Source of the DNA: Ottowia testudinis
Lineage (GTDB): Bacteria > Pseudomonadota > Gammaproteobacteria > Burkholderiales > Burkholderiaceae_C
Reading direction: 5' to 3'
NCBI RefSeq assembly: GCF_017498525.1
Contig: NZ_CP071796.1
Location: 496,001-560,000, forward strand
DNA: 64,000 bases
Below are positions 25,646-35,391 of this stretch, piece after piece (position 1 is the first letter of the stretch; each line of letters starts with the position of its first letter). The translations under genes were made by a program, and so were the position numbers. Below the pieces are notes generated by a model, which did no database searches, was not told where the DNA came from, and saw only the letters and a list, made by a program, of their open reading frames with translations.

Positions 25646-26674
25646 TCAATGCCCCGCGCAGCAGCGCAGCACCACCCGGCCCTGAATCTGGCCGCGGCGC
25701 ATGCGCTCGAGCACCGCGTTGACTTCTTCCAGGGGCTGCAACTCGGTCAGGCAGCGCAACTGGCCTTGCGCCGCCATGTCGAGCACGGCGCGCATGTCTT
25801 CGCGCGTGCCGACCGAGGCGGCGACGATGGTGGCTTCCAGCCCGACCAACGCCAGCGCCGGAAAACTCAGCGGCTCGCTGGGCAGTCCGGCCACGGCCAG
25901 CGTGCCGCCGGGGCGCAGGGTTTTCAGCGCGGTGTCGTAGGCGGCCTTGGCGGCGGACGTGACCACGGCCACGTCGGCATTGCCCGCCTTGCGCAGGGCT
26001 TTTAGGTCGTCCGGGCTGTTGGCGGCATAGGTTTCGCTGGCGCCCAGCTCGCGCGCCAGGGCCAGCTTGGCCGGGTCGACGTCGAGCGCGATCACGGTGG
26101 CGCCCCAGGCTTTGGCCATTTGCACCGCCAGGTGCCCCAGCCCGCCGACACCGAACACCGCCACGCGCTGACCTGCGCGCACCGCGCTGCGCTTGAGCGC
26201 GCGGTACACCGTCAGGCCGGCGCAAAACAGCGGCGCGGCCTGCTCATCGCTCAGGGCGTCGGGAATCGGCAGCGCGTGGCTGGCGCGCGCCGTCATGTAT
26301 TCGGCATAGCCGCCATCGACCATGACGCCAGTGATGACGGCGCGGCGGCACAAATTCTCCAGCCCTTGCAGGCACGGCTCGCATTGACCGCAGGTGCTGT
26401 GGTTCCAGGCCACGCCCACGCGGTCGCCCACTTTCAAGCCGCTGACGTTGGCGCCGCACTCCACCACGCGGCCAACCACCTCATGGCCGGGAATCAGCGC
26501 CGGCTTGGTGGCGGCCTTGAGCGCCGGCTGGTCGCCGTCGGCCACGTGCAGGTCAGAGTGACACACGCCGCAGGCCAGCACCTGCAGCAGCACGTCGTCC
26601 GGGCCGGGCGCGGGGCGGGCGACTTCGGTCAAGGTCAAGGGCTGGCCAAAAGAAGAGAGAACGGCGGCTTTCAT
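25646..26674 (-). CDS. Zinc-dependent alcohol dehydrogenase (AdhP-like)
   Basis: 342-residue medium-chain dehydrogenase oxidising primary alcohols or reducing aldehydes with NAD(H). Catalytic zinc region CGVCHSDLH and GHEVVG; structural zinc CGQCEPCLQGLENLC (four Cys); Rossmann motif GVGGLGHLAVQMAKAWGA. The C-terminus is typical (RGQIQGRVVL). ATG 26674 matches family starts (MKAAVLSSFG). Monocistronic, with no clear promoter. Confidence 0.92.
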   Translation of the reverse strand: MKAAVLSSFGQPLTLTEVARPAPGPDDVLLQVLACGVCHSDLHVADGDQPALKAATKPALIPGHEVVGRVVECGANVSGLKVGDRVGVAWNHSTCGQCEPCLQGLENLCRRAVITGVMVDGGYAEYMTARASHALPIPDALSDEQAAPLFCAGLTVYRALKRSAVRAGQRVAVFGVGGLGHLAVQMAKAWGATVIALDVDPAKLALARELGASETYAANSPDDLKALRKAGNADVAVVTSAAKAAYDTALKTLRPGGTLAVAGLPSEPLSFPALALVGLEATIVAASVGTREDMRAVLDMAAQGQLRCLTELQPLEEVNAVLERMRRGQIQGRVVLRCCAGH

Positions 26675-26920
26675 AAGGTGTAGCAATCAAGTCAATGAAA
26701 AGAGCGATTTTCGCCCGCGCCACCGGGGCCGCGCCTGCCCGCGCCGGATCAAGCTGGATAACCGGCGCGCCCGACCCAGCCCCCGCGCGGCAGACTTGCC
26801 GGCCGGAGTGGGTCGAGGGCACCGGGTGACGCGGGCAATCACCCACCCTGCGTTTTGGCCGGCCGCGCGTCTTTCGATATTTCACCTCCCCAGTTAGAAT
26901 GCAACACAGAGGAGGCAGAC

Positions 26921-29023
26921 ATGCAATTTAAAGTATTCACCGGCATTTTTCGTCTGGTCGTGGGGACGTTGGCAGGCGCCTTGGTGGCGGCGGCGGCACA
27001 TGCGCAAGTTAATGACCCAACGTGCAACTTGGCTCTTGTTAAGGTGGCCGGTGTAGGCTCTGAATTCGATTTGACACCTTATTCAAATAAGGTGACGCTG
27101 TCGGCGGATAAGTCTATTCGAGTTCAGCCCAACACTGGGAGCCCCCAACTGGAATATGATATGGATAGCGGCGTCACCCGCAAGTCGGACGCCTCGACTA
27201 ATCGATGGATTTTTAACGAGTCGGTGGCTCCCTTGCCATATCCCGGTAACGTGAAAACGCTCACTATTGATTTTAATCCACCAGTTCAGGCCAATCAGTT
27301 TGCATTGGGCATTGAGGATGTCGGCTATGGAAGTACCCCACTGAAATATCCAGCCACGATCGCATTGAGTTTGAGCGGCGGCGCATCCGTTGGAAACTTT
27401 CGCGGAGCCAGGATGATTAACGGAGTCACCCCCTCTAATGCGTTAACTTATAGCTCAACCTCAGGTGTACTCAGCGTACCAGATTCTACTGTTACAGGAA
27501 AAAGATATAATTACGCCCTGCTGGGGCAGGGTAGTGAGTTGGTGAAGACGGTGACGCTGACGTTTGCAGACTTTGTTCCCGTAGACTCGATGACGCTGAG
27601 GCTGTTTGCTCAGACATCGTGCATCACGATGGAAAAGTCGACGGTGGGGGGCACTGGCGAGTTCAAATTCACTACGTCCAATGCAGATACGCCCGATTCA
27701 ACGGTGACGACGACGAGCCAGAATACCGACACGCGCTCAGAGACCACCGCCAAGCTGACCCAGATTGCCACCGACATTGTTATTCAAGAGCAGATGCCGA
27801 CGGCCCCGCCGGCCTGGATGGCCACCAGCGCGAGCTGCGTGGACAAGAATGACAATATCACCGGGCGATCTGCCGTGCCCGGTACATTGTCCGGCTCCAA
27901 ATTGACCATTGCCGCAAAAGACAACGTGCCCAACGCCAACCTGGTTTGCAAGTTTGTCAACATGCTCCCCACCGACATGAGCGCCACGCTGACCGGCTTG
28001 CCGCCCCTTGCACTGGCGGGCACCACTGTCACGGGCACGCTCACCTGCAAAAACGAGGGCGCTGTGGACGCCGTGGCGCCGACCTGCTCGGCCACCGTGG
28101 GGGGGGCCGCGGTCAGTTGCCCGGCCCCGCCAGCGACCCTGGCCGCGGGCGGCACCATCAGCTGCCCCATCAGCTACACCCAACCTGCCGGGCCGGTGGA
28201 CGTGGTGGGCACCGCTGGCGCCGCCAACGACAACAATCCTCTAAACAACCAGGCTAAGGTGACCGTGCCGAGCGCCGCCGACATGCAAGCGACGCTCAGC
28301 GGCTTTCCGGCCAATGCCGCCCCCGGCAGCACCGTCACCGGCACCCTGACCTGCACCAACGTCGGCACTCAGCCGGCCACGGCGCCGACGTGCGCGGCGA
28401 GCGGCCTGCCGCCCGATGCGGTCGTCACCTGCACGCCCAACCCGGCGCCCGATCCCCTGGCGGCCGGCGCGGCGATCACGTGTCAGGTCAGCTACAAGCA
28501 GCCGGCGGGTACGGGTGTTTCCGTGACAGGCACCACCGGCGCCACCAACGACGGCAATGCAGCCAACAACACGGCCAGCCAGCCCGTGCCCACGCCGGCC
28601 GACATGAGCGCGGCGCTCAGCGGCTTTCCGGTCGGCGCCCCGACGGGGCAGCCGGTCACCGGCACCCTGACCTGCACCAACGTCGGCGGCCAGCCGGCCA
28701 CGGCGCCGAAGTGCGAGGTCAGCGGCCTGCCGTCCAACGCGGTCGTCACCTGCGTGCCCAGCCCGGCGCCCGATCCCCTGGCCGTGGGGGCCTCGATCAC
28801 CTGCAGCGTGCGCTATACGCAACCGGAGGCCGGCGTCACGGTTACGGGCACCACGGGCGCGACCAACGACGGCAACACCGCCAACAACCAGGCGCAGCTG
28901 GGGGTGGGCGTGCCCGCGCCGGTCCCGACGCTGGGGCAGTACCTGCAGGCCTTGCTGGCTGTGCTGCTGGCGTTGACGGCGGTGCACGCGCTGCGGACAC
29001 GGCAGCGGCGCGGCGCGCGCTGA
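26921..29023 (+). CDS. Surface protein with tandem beta modules and VPTL-type sorting tail
   Basis: 700-residue secreted protein. Signal peptide about residues 1-28 (ending AHA). A unique N-terminal region (about 30-350) of beta-rich character is followed by three related modules starting near residues 351 (DMSATLTGL), 453 (DMQATLSGF) and 560 (DMSAALSGF), each about 100 residues with TVTGTLTC, paired cysteines and a final N-x-A-N-N-x-A; they resemble DUF11/CARDB-type extracellular repeats. The C-terminus VPTLGQYLQALLAVLLALTAV then RTRQRR is an IPTL-CTERM-like sorting signal. ATG 26921 follows a strong AGAGGAGG site. The N-terminal coding part is distinctly AT-richer than the modules, suggesting a mosaic gene. 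Confidence 0.85.
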   Translation: MQFKVFTGIFRLVVGTLAGALVAAAAHAQVNDPTCNLALVKVAGVGSEFDLTPYSNKVTLSADKSIRVQPNTGSPQLEYDMDSGVTRKSDASTNRWIFNESVAPLPYPGNVKTLTIDFNPPVQANQFALGIEDVGYGSTPLKYPATIALSLSGGASVGNFRGARMINGVTPSNALTYSSTSGVLSVPDSTVTGKRYNYALLGQGSELVKTVTLTFADFVPVDSMTLRLFAQTSCITMEKSTVGGTGEFKFTTSNADTPDSTVTTTSQNTDTRSETTAKLTQIATDIVIQEQMPTAPPAWMATSASCVDKNDNITGRSAVPGTLSGSKLTIAAKDNVPNANLVCKFVNMLPTDMSATLTGLPPLALAGTTVTGTLTCKNEGAVDAVAPTCSATVGGAAVSCPAPPATLAAGGTISCPISYTQPAGPVDVVGTAGAANDNNPLNNQAKVTVPSAADMQATLSGFPANAAPGSTVTGTLTCTNVGTQPATAPTCAASGLPPDAVVTCTPNPAPDPLAAGAAITCQVSYKQPAGTGVSVTGTTGATNDGNAANNTASQPVPTPADMSAALSGFPVGAPTGQPVTGTLTCTNVGGQPATAPKCEVSGLPSNAVVTCVPSPAPDPLAVGASITCSVRYTQPEAGVTVTGTTGATNDGNTANNQAQLGVGVPAPVPTLGQYLQALLAVLLALTAVHALRTRQRRGAR
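28275..28905 (+). repeat. Tandem coding repeat, modules 2 and 3
   Basis: Modules 2 (28275-28595) and 3 (28598-28905) share long near-identical stretches at DNA level, such as GGCACCCTGACCTGCACCAA and CGGCGCCCGATCCCCTGG, indicating recent duplication or gene conversion. Module 1 (from about 27971) is more distant and shorter. Confidence 0.8.
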
Positions 29024-29087
29024 TCCGGCCAGCCGGCGCCCCCGGCTGGCGACACGGCGCAGCCGGGGCGGGCCGCCCCGGCCTGGG

Positions 29088-29765
29088 CTACAGCCCGCGC
29101 AGCAGCTCCTGCGCCCCGTTCCACACGATCTGCACGCCCACGCACAGCAGGATGAAGGCCATCAGGCGCAGAAACACCACCAGCCCCACCTCGCCCAGCG
29201 GGCGCAGCAGGCGGCCGGCGTAGCGGAAGGTCAGGAACACCCCCAGGCCGATCAGCGCCGCCGCCGCCAGCGCGCCGGCGAAGTTGGCCAGCGACTCGGT
29301 CACGCGCCGGCTGTGCAGGGCCGCGCCCACCGTGATGGCGGCGGCGATCGAGCCCGGCCCGCAGGTCAGCGGAAACGTCATCGGGTAGAAGGCGTGGATG
29401 CGCACGTTGTCGTCGCTCAGCGATTGCGCCATCTGCAGCTTGTCGTCGTCGCTGCTGGTGTGCTGGGTGTGCAGCATGCGCCAGGCGGTGGACGCCACGA
29501 TCAGCCCGCCCGCCACGCGCACGATGGGCAGCGAGATGCCGAAGAAGTCCAGCACGTAGGAGCCGACCAGCATGGCCCCGGCCAGCATGAAGAACACGTA
29601 TTGGCCGATGCGCCGCGCCAGCAGTTCGCGCGTGGTGCCCTCCAGCCCGCGCGTGAGGGTGACAAACACCGGCGCGGAGGCCGGCGGGTTCAGAATCGGC
29701 AGCACGGCTGCCAGCGCGAACAGCAGGCTCTTGCCGGCGGCCAGCAGCAGGGCGAGCCAATCCAT
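29088..29765 (-). CDS. MarC family membrane protein
   Basis: 225-residue inner-membrane protein of the MarC/UPF0056 family with six hydrophobic helices. LPILNPPASAPVFVTLTRG near the N-terminus and FYPMTFPLTCGPGSIAAAI in the middle are diagnostic (N-P-x-x-x-x-P and P-L-x-x-G-P-G). Function in bacteria is unclear; an old link to multiple antibiotic resistance was not upheld. ATG 29765 chosen; a longer frame adds an Arg/Pro-rich leader without support. Confidence 0.88.
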   Translation of the reverse strand: MDWLALLLAAGKSLLFALAAVLPILNPPASAPVFVTLTRGLEGTTRELLARRIGQYVFFMLAGAMLVGSYVLDFFGISLPIVRVAGGLIVASTAWRMLHTQHTSSDDDKLQMAQSLSDDNVRIHAFYPMTFPLTCGPGSIAAAITVGAALHSRRVTESLANFAGALAAAALIGLGVFLTFRYAGRLLRPLGEVGLVVFLRLMAFILLCVGVQIVWNGAQELLRGL

Positions 29766-29876
29766 GGCCGCTATTGTCAGGGCGCGACGCGGGGCGCCAG
29801 GCACTGGCGGTGCCCGCTGCGACCGCCGCGATCGCATTCATGAGCGAAATGCGGCGCGAGTCGTGGTGACTCAATG

Positions 29877-29900
29877 CTCCATAGCTATCAAATATGAAGC
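29877..29900. repeat. Repeat A, copy 8 (terminal fragment)
   Basis: Only CCATAGCTATCAAATATGAAGC, the AGCTAT-side end, remains between marC and the dehydrogenase. Confidence 0.4.
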
Positions 29901-29913
29901 AACCCGGTGATCC

Positions 29914-31383
29914 TCACCCGCAGAAGGTCGACACCGACTTGGTCGTCAGGTACGCCTCCAGCGCCTCTGGCCCGCCCTCTGAGCCGTAGCCCGAATCCTT
30001 GACGCCGCCGAACGGCAGCTCGGGCCAGGCGGCGGCGGGCTGGTTGATCCACAGCAGGCCCACTTCGAGCTGCTGGCTGATCTGGTGCGCGTTTTTCAAT
30101 GATTGCGTGAAGGCGTAGCCGGCCAGTCCGAACGGCAGGCGATTGGCCTCATGCAGCGCCTGGTCGAGCGTGTCGAAGGCGTGCACCACGGCCATGGGGC
30201 CGAAGGGTTCGTGGTTGAACACGTCGGCGTCCAGCGGCACGTCGGCCAGCACGGTGGGCGCCCAGAAGTTGCCGGCGTCGCCCACCTTCTTGCCGCCCGC
30301 GGCCACGGTGCCGCCGCGCTTGACGGCGTCGTCGGTCAGCGCCTGCATGGCGGTCACGCGGCGCGCGTTGGCCAACGGGCCCATGCGCGTGCCCTCGGCC
30401 AAGCCGTCGCCCACGGTGGTCTTTTCGGCCTGCGCGGCAAAGCGCTTGGTGAACTCTGCGGCGATCGGCTTGGCCACCAGAAAGCGCGTCGGCGAGATGC
30501 ACACCTGCCCCGCATTGCGGAACTTTGCGCCCGCGGCGGCCTTGATGGCCAGGTCGATGTCGGCGTCTTCACACACGATCACGGGCGCGTGGCCGCCCAG
30601 CTCCATCGTGGCGCGCTTCATGTGCTGGCCGGCCAGCGCCGCCAGCTGCTTGCCCACGGGCGTGGAGCCGGTGAAGGTGATCTTGCGGATCACCGGGTGC
30701 GGGATCAGGTATTCGGAGATTTCCGCCGGCACGCCATACACCAGCTGCACCACGCCGGCCGGCACGCCGGCATCGACAAAGGCACGGATCAGCGCGGCGG
30801 GCGAGGCGGGCGTTTCTTCCGGCGCCTTGACGATGATGGAGCAGCCCGTGGCCAGCGCCGCCGACAGCTTGCGCACCACCTGGTTGACCGGAAAGTTCCA
30901 CGGCGTGAACGCCGCCACCGGCCCCACCGGCTGCCGGATGACGTGGGCCGTGCCACGCAGATCGCGCGGCGGCACGATGCGGCCGTAGACGCGCTGGCCT
31001 TCGGCGGCCATCCAGTCGATCACGTCGCAGGCGGCCAGCACTTCGCCCTTGGCTTCGGCCAGCGGCTTGCCCTGCTCCAGCGTCAGGTGGCGCGCGGTGG
31101 CGTCAGCGCGCTCACGGAACAGCTGCGCCGCCTTGCGCATCAGCGCGGCGCGCTCGTGCGCGGGCGTGGCGCGCCAAGTCTCGAAGCCTTTTTGCGCGGC
31201 GGCCAGCGCCCGGTCAAGGTCGGCGCGGCTGGCGTGCGCCAGGCGGCCGATCTCCTGGCCGGTGGCGGGGTTGAACACGCCCATCGTCTTGCCGCCTTCG
31301 GCGTCGCACCACTGGCCGTCGATGAAGAGCTGGGTGTCGGGGTAGCCGGTGGCGGTGGTTTGCGGCGCGGTGGCGGTGGTCAT
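29914..31383 (-). CDS. NAD(P)-dependent (succinate-)semialdehyde dehydrogenase
   Basis: 489-residue aldehyde dehydrogenase closest in pattern to GabD-type succinate-semialdehyde dehydrogenases. Catalytic Glu261 in [11 protein letters not shown] and Cys295 in [11 protein letters not shown]; cofactor-binding [10 protein letters not shown] and [19 protein letters not shown] and the C-terminal [15 protein letters not shown] are family features. No gabT nearby, so the substrate may differ (glutarate semialdehyde or another). It is divergent from the alcohol dehydrogenase at 31544 across a 160-bp gap, suggesting possible joint control of an alcohol-to-acid route. Confidence 0.9.
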   Translation of the reverse strand: MTTATAPQTTATGYPDTQLFIDGQWCDAEGGKTMGVFNPATGQEIGRLAHASRADLDRALAAAQKGFETWRATPAHERAALMRKAAQLFRERADATARHLTLEQGKPLAEAKGEVLAACDVIDWMAAEGQRVYGRIVPPRDLRGTAHVIRQPVGPVAAFTPWNFPVNQVVRKLSAALATGCSIIVKAPEETPASPAALIRAFVDAGVPAGVVQLVYGVPAEISEYLIPHPVIRKITFTGSTPVGKQLAALAGQHMKRATMELGGHAPVIVCEDADIDLAIKAAAGAKFRNAGQVCISPTRFLVAKPIAAEFTKRFAAQAEKTTVGDGLAEGTRMGPLANARRVTAMQALTDDAVKRGGTVAAGGKKVGDAGNFWAPTVLADVPLDADVFNHEPFGPMAVVHAFDTLDQALHEANRLPFGLAGYAFTQSLKNAHQISQQLEVGLLWINQPAAAWPELPFGGVKDSGYGSEGGPEALEAYLTTKSVSTFCG

Positions 31384-31543
31384 GGCGGGGGTCTCCTGTG
31401 CTGAAACATGAAAAATTACCGGGAAGATGGTACGCGTTCAGCGCGCGCACCCGCCCGATCAAGGCCGGGCTGACGCGGGTCAAGCCGCTGTCGCATGGTC
31501 TGTCTATAGTGGGTCGAGTCCACCCACCACAAAGGAGAACCCC

Positions 31544-32641
31544 ATGGCCCAGATGATGAAAGCCGCCGTCTTTGTCGAACCCGGCCGCATTGAGTTGGCC
31601 GACAAGCCGATTCCCGATGTGGGCCCCAACGACGCGCTGATCAAGATCACCACCACCACGATCTGCGGCACCGACGTGCACATCTTGAAAGGCGAATACC
31701 CGGTCGCCAAGGGCCTGACAGTGGGGCACGAGCCGGTGGGCGTGATCGTCAAGCTCGGCAGCGCCGTCACCGGCTACCAGGAAGGCCAGCGCGTGATTGC
31801 CGGTGCCATCTGCCCCAACTTCAACAGCTACGCCGCGCAGGACGGTTCTCCCTCGCAAGACGGCAGCTACCTGGTGGCCAGTGGCCGTTGCGGCTGCCAC
31901 GGCTACAAGCTGACGGCCGGCTGGCGCTTTGGCAACCTGATCGACGGCACGCAGGCCGAATACGTGTTGGTGCCCGACGCGCAAGGCAACCTGGCGCCCG
32001 TGCCCGACGGGTTGACCGACGAGCAGGTGCTGATGTGCCCCGACATCATGTCCACCGGCTTTGCCGGCGCCGAAAACGCCAACATCCGCATTGGCGACAC
32101 CGTGGTGGTGTTCGCGCAAGGCCCGATCGGCCTGTGCGCCACCGCCGGCGCGCGCCTGAAGGGCGCCACCACCATCATCGCCGTGGACGGCAACGACGCG
32201 CGGCTGGCCGTGGCCAGGAAGCTGGGCGCCGACGTCACCGTCAACTTCAAGACGCAGGACCCGGTGGCCGAGGTGCTGAAAATCACCGGCGGCAAGGGCG
32301 CCGACAGCGCCATCGAGGCGCTGGGCACGCAGCAGACGTTTGAAAGCGCGTTGCGCTGCATTCGCCCCGGCGGCACGCTGTCGAGCCTGGGCGTGTATTC
32401 GGAAGACCTGAAGATTCCGCTGGCCGCCTTCGGCGCCGGCCTGGGCGACCACAAGATCAACACCGCCCTGTGCCCCGGCGGCAAGGAGCGCATGCGCCGC
32501 CTGATGAACGTGATCGAATCCGCGCGGCTGGACCTCGGCGTGCTGGTCACGCACCAGCGCAAGCTGGAGGACATCGTCGAAGCCTACGACCTGTTCGCCA
32601 ACCAGCGCGACGGGGTGCTGAAGATCGCGATCAAGCCTTGA
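31544..32641 (+). CDS. Zinc-dependent secondary alcohol dehydrogenase
   Basis: 365-residue medium-chain dehydrogenase of the isopropanol/secondary alcohol type. ICGTDVHILKGEYP and GHEPVG carry the catalytic zinc ligands; the four-cysteine structural zinc loop is replaced by an insert with CGCHGYKLTAGWRFG, typical of this subfamily. Cofactor-binding VVVFAQGPIGLCATAGA. The start follows AAAGGAG at 31531-31537. Divergent partner: semialdehyde dehydrogenase. Confidence 0.9.
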   Translation: MAQMMKAAVFVEPGRIELADKPIPDVGPNDALIKITTTTICGTDVHILKGEYPVAKGLTVGHEPVGVIVKLGSAVTGYQEGQRVIAGAICPNFNSYAAQDGSPSQDGSYLVASGRCGCHGYKLTAGWRFGNLIDGTQAEYVLVPDAQGNLAPVPDGLTDEQVLMCPDIMSTGFAGAENANIRIGDTVVVFAQGPIGLCATAGARLKGATTIIAVDGNDARLAVARKLGADVTVNFKTQDPVAEVLKITGGKGADSAIEALGTQQTFESALRCIRPGGTLSSLGVYSEDLKIPLAAFGAGLGDHKINTALCPGGKERMRRLMNVIESARLDLGVLVTHQRKLEDIVEAYDLFANQRDGVLKIAIKP

Positions 32642-32706
32642 AGTTTTGGGGGCGTTGGAAGCGCCTCCGACCGGGAGTTCGCCCCGGCGGGCGGCGTGCT
32701 TTTGGC

Positions 32707-32770
32707 GAAGCCCGCAAGCGCGGTTGTCTCTCCCTCTCCTGCTTGGAGAGCAGGTTGGTGCGAGAGCGAT
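32707..32770. repeat. Repeat C-like element
   Basis: TCTCCCTCTCCTGCTTGGAGAGCAGGTTGGTGCGAGAG: degenerate copy of the CTCTCC...GGAGAG element. With repeat A copy 9 it fills most of the 287-bp gap between convergent genes. Confidence 0.45.
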
Positions 32771-32774
32771 AAAG

Positions 32775-32826
32775 TTCAAAAAAGATAGCTGTTCGCGCTT
32801 GTCCCTCAAGCGCTACAGCCGTTATT
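32775..32826 (-). repeat. Repeat A, copy 9
   Basis: TTCAAAAAAGATAGCTGTTCGCGCTTGTCCCTCAAGCGCTACAGCC: full copy with an intact GCGCTTG/CAAGCGC stem, between convergent genes. Confidence 0.85.
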
Positions 32827-32928
32827 CATTCGAAATTCACAGAGCGTGCACCGTCGTGGTGGCCTCTATTCACTCACCGCCACCCGATTGCCGCATCCGG
32901 CGGGCCGCCTTTCGGATCGGTTGAAAAC

Positions 32929-33948
32929 TCACTTGTGGGTGTAGATCTGATCGAACAGCCCGCCATCGGCAAAGTGCGCCTTGCTCGCTTGCGCCCAGCC
33001 GCCGAAGGCCTGGTCGATGGTGAACAGGTTCAGCTTGGGGAACTGCTTCGCATACTTGGCCGCCGCCTTGTCGCTGATAGGGCGGTAGAAGTGCTTGCCG
33101 GCCAAATCCTGCCCTTCGTCGGAATACAGGTGCTCCAGGTACGCCTGCGCGACGGCGCGGGTGCCGTGCTTGTCGACGTTCTTGTCCACCACGGTCACCG
33201 CCGGCTCGGCCAGGATCGAGAGGCTGGGGTAGACGATGTCGAACCGGGCGCCGAATTCCTTGCCCAGCAGGTGCGCCTCGTTTTCCCAGGCGATCAGCAC
33301 GCCGCCCTGGCCGCGCTGGCCGAAGGTGATGCCGGCGCCGCGCGCGCCGGTGTCGAGCACGGGCACGTTCTGGTACAGGCGTGCGACAAAGTCTTTCGCC
33401 TTGGCGTCGCTGCCGCCGGTCTTGCGCCGGGCGTACTCCCACGCTGCCAGGTAGTTCCAGCGTGCGCCGCCGCTGGTCTTGGGGTTGGGGGTGATCACCT
33501 TCACGCCGGGTTTGACCAGATCGTCCCAATCCTTGATGCCTTTCGGGTTGCCCGCCCGCACCACCAGCACGATGGTCGAGGTGTAGGGCGCGCTGTTGTG
33601 CGGCAGGCGCTTTTGCCAGTCTTTCGGGATCCAGCCGCCGTGCGCGGCCAGCGCGTCGGTGTCGCCGGCCAGCGCCAGCGTGGCGACGTCGGCCTCCAGT
33701 CCGTCGATGATCGATCGCGCCTGCTTGCCCGAACCGCCGTGCGATTGCTTCACGGCCACGTCCTGCCCGGTCTTGGCTTTCCAGTGCCTGGCGAATGCTT
33801 TGTTGAATTCCACGTAGAACTCTCGCGTCGGGTCGTAGCTGACGTTGAGCAGGGTCACGGCGGCGGGCTGCTGCGCGTGGACGAGGGGCGTGCCGGCCAG
33901 CAGGGCGGCGGTGGCGAGGGCGTGCAGCGCAAGGCAGCGGCGGTTCAT
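32929..33948 (-). CDS. Sulfate ABC transporter substrate-binding protein
   Basis: Periplasmic sulfate/thiosulfate-binding protein (Sbp/CysP family), 339 residues. Signal peptide about 1-25 ([11 protein letters not shown]). Family blocks: [26 protein letters not shown] (anion-binding serine/glycine loop), [23 protein letters not shown] and [16 protein letters not shown] 33948 chosen; longer upstream frames read through repeat B copy 3 (34049-34153). No cysT/W/A permease or ATPase genes are near, so it is an orphan binding protein here. Confidence 0.92.
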   Translation of the reverse strand: MNRRCLALHALATAALLAGTPLVHAQQPAAVTLLNVSYDPTREFYVEFNKAFARHWKAKTGQDVAVKQSHGGSGKQARSIIDGLEADVATLALAGDTDALAAHGGWIPKDWQKRLPHNSAPYTSTIVLVVRAGNPKGIKDWDDLVKPGVKVITPNPKTSGGARWNYLAAWEYARRKTGGSDAKAKDFVARLYQNVPVLDTGARGAGITFGQRGQGGVLIAWENEAHLLGKEFGARFDIVYPSLSILAEPAVTVVDKNVDKHGTRAVAQAYLEHLYSDEGQDLAGKHFYRPISDKAAAKYAKQFPKLNLFTIDQAFGGWAQASKAHFADGGLFDQIYTHK

Positions 33949-34048
33949 GGGGCGGGCTCCAGATCGTGACAGCAAGAACAAGGCCGCGATGATGAAAGCC
34001 TGGCCGCGCGAATGGAACGATTGTTTTCTTGTTTGCATATAACGCTTC

Positions 34049-34153
34049 ACCCCTAAGTCGCCTGCGGCGCCTTCCCCCTGTGGGGACAACGCTGGCGCTC
34101 GGGGAGGCCCCGGGCACGGCGTTCCGGCGTGGCCTGCTCCGCGGCCTCTTGAC
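34049..34153 (+). repeat. Repeat B, copy 3
   Basis: CCCCTAAGTCGCCTGCGGCGCCTTCCCCCTGTGGGGACAACGCTGGCG...CGTGGCCTGCTCCGCGGCC. With repeat A copy 10 it accounts for most of the 308-bp gap 33949-34256. Confidence 0.8.
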
Positions 34154-34185
34154 GTTGGCCTGCCGCGCTGACTTGAATGAAAACC

Positions 34186-34232
34186 CGCCTCAGCGCTTGC
34201 CCTTGTTGCGCAAGTAGCTATTAAAAACATAG
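34186..34232 (+). repeat. Repeat A, copy 10
   Basis: CAGCGCTTGCCCTTGTTGCGCAAGTAGCTATTAAAAACATAG: AGCTATTAAAA side intact, stem partly decayed. Confidence 0.65.
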
Positions 34233-34256
34233 TCCGGCGCGTGGCATCATCGCCCC

Positions 34257-35276
34257 ATGGCCCAAGGACCCGACGCGCTCAAACACCTCGCCCCCAACTG
34301 GTTTGCCATCGTCATGGGCCTGTGCGGCCTGTCGCTGGCTTGGGGCCGCGCGGCGCCGATCCTGGGCGACATGGCCAGCGGCGGGGCGTTGGTGCTGGCG
34401 GGCGCGGCGGCGCTGATGTTCGTGGCGCTGGCCGTGCTGTCGCTGATCCGCTGGCAGCACTATCCCGAGGCGTTGGCGGCCGACCTGAAGCACCCGGTGC
34501 GCCACGCCCTCATCGCCACGGTGCCGGTGTCGCTCATCCTGCTGGCCACCTGCGGCGTGTCGCTGCTGGGCACCAGTGCGTGGCTGGCGGCGCTGTGGTG
34601 GGCGGGGTCGCTGGCGCAATTCGGCGTCACGCTGTGGGTGGCCACGCGTTGGCTCAGTGCCGACAAGGCGCAGTCTTTAAGCTGGCCCGCGCTGACGCCG
34701 GTGATGCTGATCCCGGTGGTCGGCAACGTGCTGGCGCCGCTGGCGGGCGTCAGCCTGGGGGCGGGCGCGTGGGCCACGGCGCAGTTCGGCATCGGGCTGC
34801 TGCTGTGGCCGGTGCTGCTGGCGCTCATCTTTGCCCGCATCGCCGCGCACGGCATGTGGCCCGAGCGGCTGCTGCCCGCCACCTTCATCAGCATCGCGCC
34901 GCCGGCCGTCATCGGCAGCGCTGCGCTGCAATTGGGCGGGCCGCCGCTGCTGGCGTGGATGTGCTGGGGCATCGCGCTGCTGTTCGTGCTGTGGAGCCTG
35001 CAGATCGGCCGCCGCCTGCTGGCGCAGCCGTTTTCGATCGGCTTCTGGTCGATGGGCTTTCCGTTGGCGGCGTTTGCCACGCTCACGCTGCGGCTGGCGC
35101 AGCAGCACGGCGCGGCGCAGGCGCCGGCCATGATCGCGCTGGCGCTGGCCTCGCTGGTCATCGTGCTGCTGGGCATCGCCACCTGGAAGGGCTGGCGCGA
35201 AGGCAGCCTGCTGCAACCCGAGCCGGTGGCGCTGATCGCCGTGGCCGGCAGCGGGCAGCCGCCGCAGCCGCAGTGA
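34257..35276 (+). CDS. SLAC1/TehA-type anion channel (TDT family)
   Basis: 339-residue inner-membrane protein with ten hydrophobic helices, in the tellurite-resistance/dicarboxylate transporter (TDT) family. [22 protein letters not shown] is the conserved first helix; the gating phenylalanine of the family probably lies in the middle pore helices but cannot be placed by eye. Members conduct small anions (chloride, nitrate, nitrite). Followed after 115 bp by a NorE/NorF-like pair on the same strand, hinting at a nitrogen-oxide context. Confidence 0.85.
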   Translation: MAQGPDALKHLAPNWFAIVMGLCGLSLAWGRAAPILGDMASGGALVLAGAAALMFVALAVLSLIRWQHYPEALAADLKHPVRHALIATVPVSLILLATCGVSLLGTSAWLAALWWAGSLAQFGVTLWVATRWLSADKAQSLSWPALTPVMLIPVVGNVLAPLAGVSLGAGAWATAQFGIGLLLWPVLLALIFARIAAHGMWPERLLPATFISIAPPAVIGSAALQLGGPPLLAWMCWGIALLFVLWSLQIGRRLLAQPFSIGFWSMGFPLAAFATLTLRLAQQHGAAQAPAMIALALASLVIVLLGIATWKGWREGSLLQPEPVALIAVAGSGQPPQPQ

Positions 35277-35284
35277 TGATGGGC

Positions 35285-35345
35285 TTCAAGCCTTTTTGGC
35301 CTCTGGCGCTTGCTGGGCAAGCGCGAGCAGCTATGAATTTCGTAG
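35285..35345 (+). repeat. Repeat A, copy 11
   Basis: Near-consensus copy: CTTTTTGGCCTCTGGCGCTTG, CTGGG, CAAGCGCGAGCAGCTATGAATTT. Between the channel gene and the NorE-like gene. Confidence 0.9.
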
Positions 35346-35391
35346 AGCCCGTGCTGGCACCCGCCCGACGCTGCCGCGAAGGGCGGCGGCC

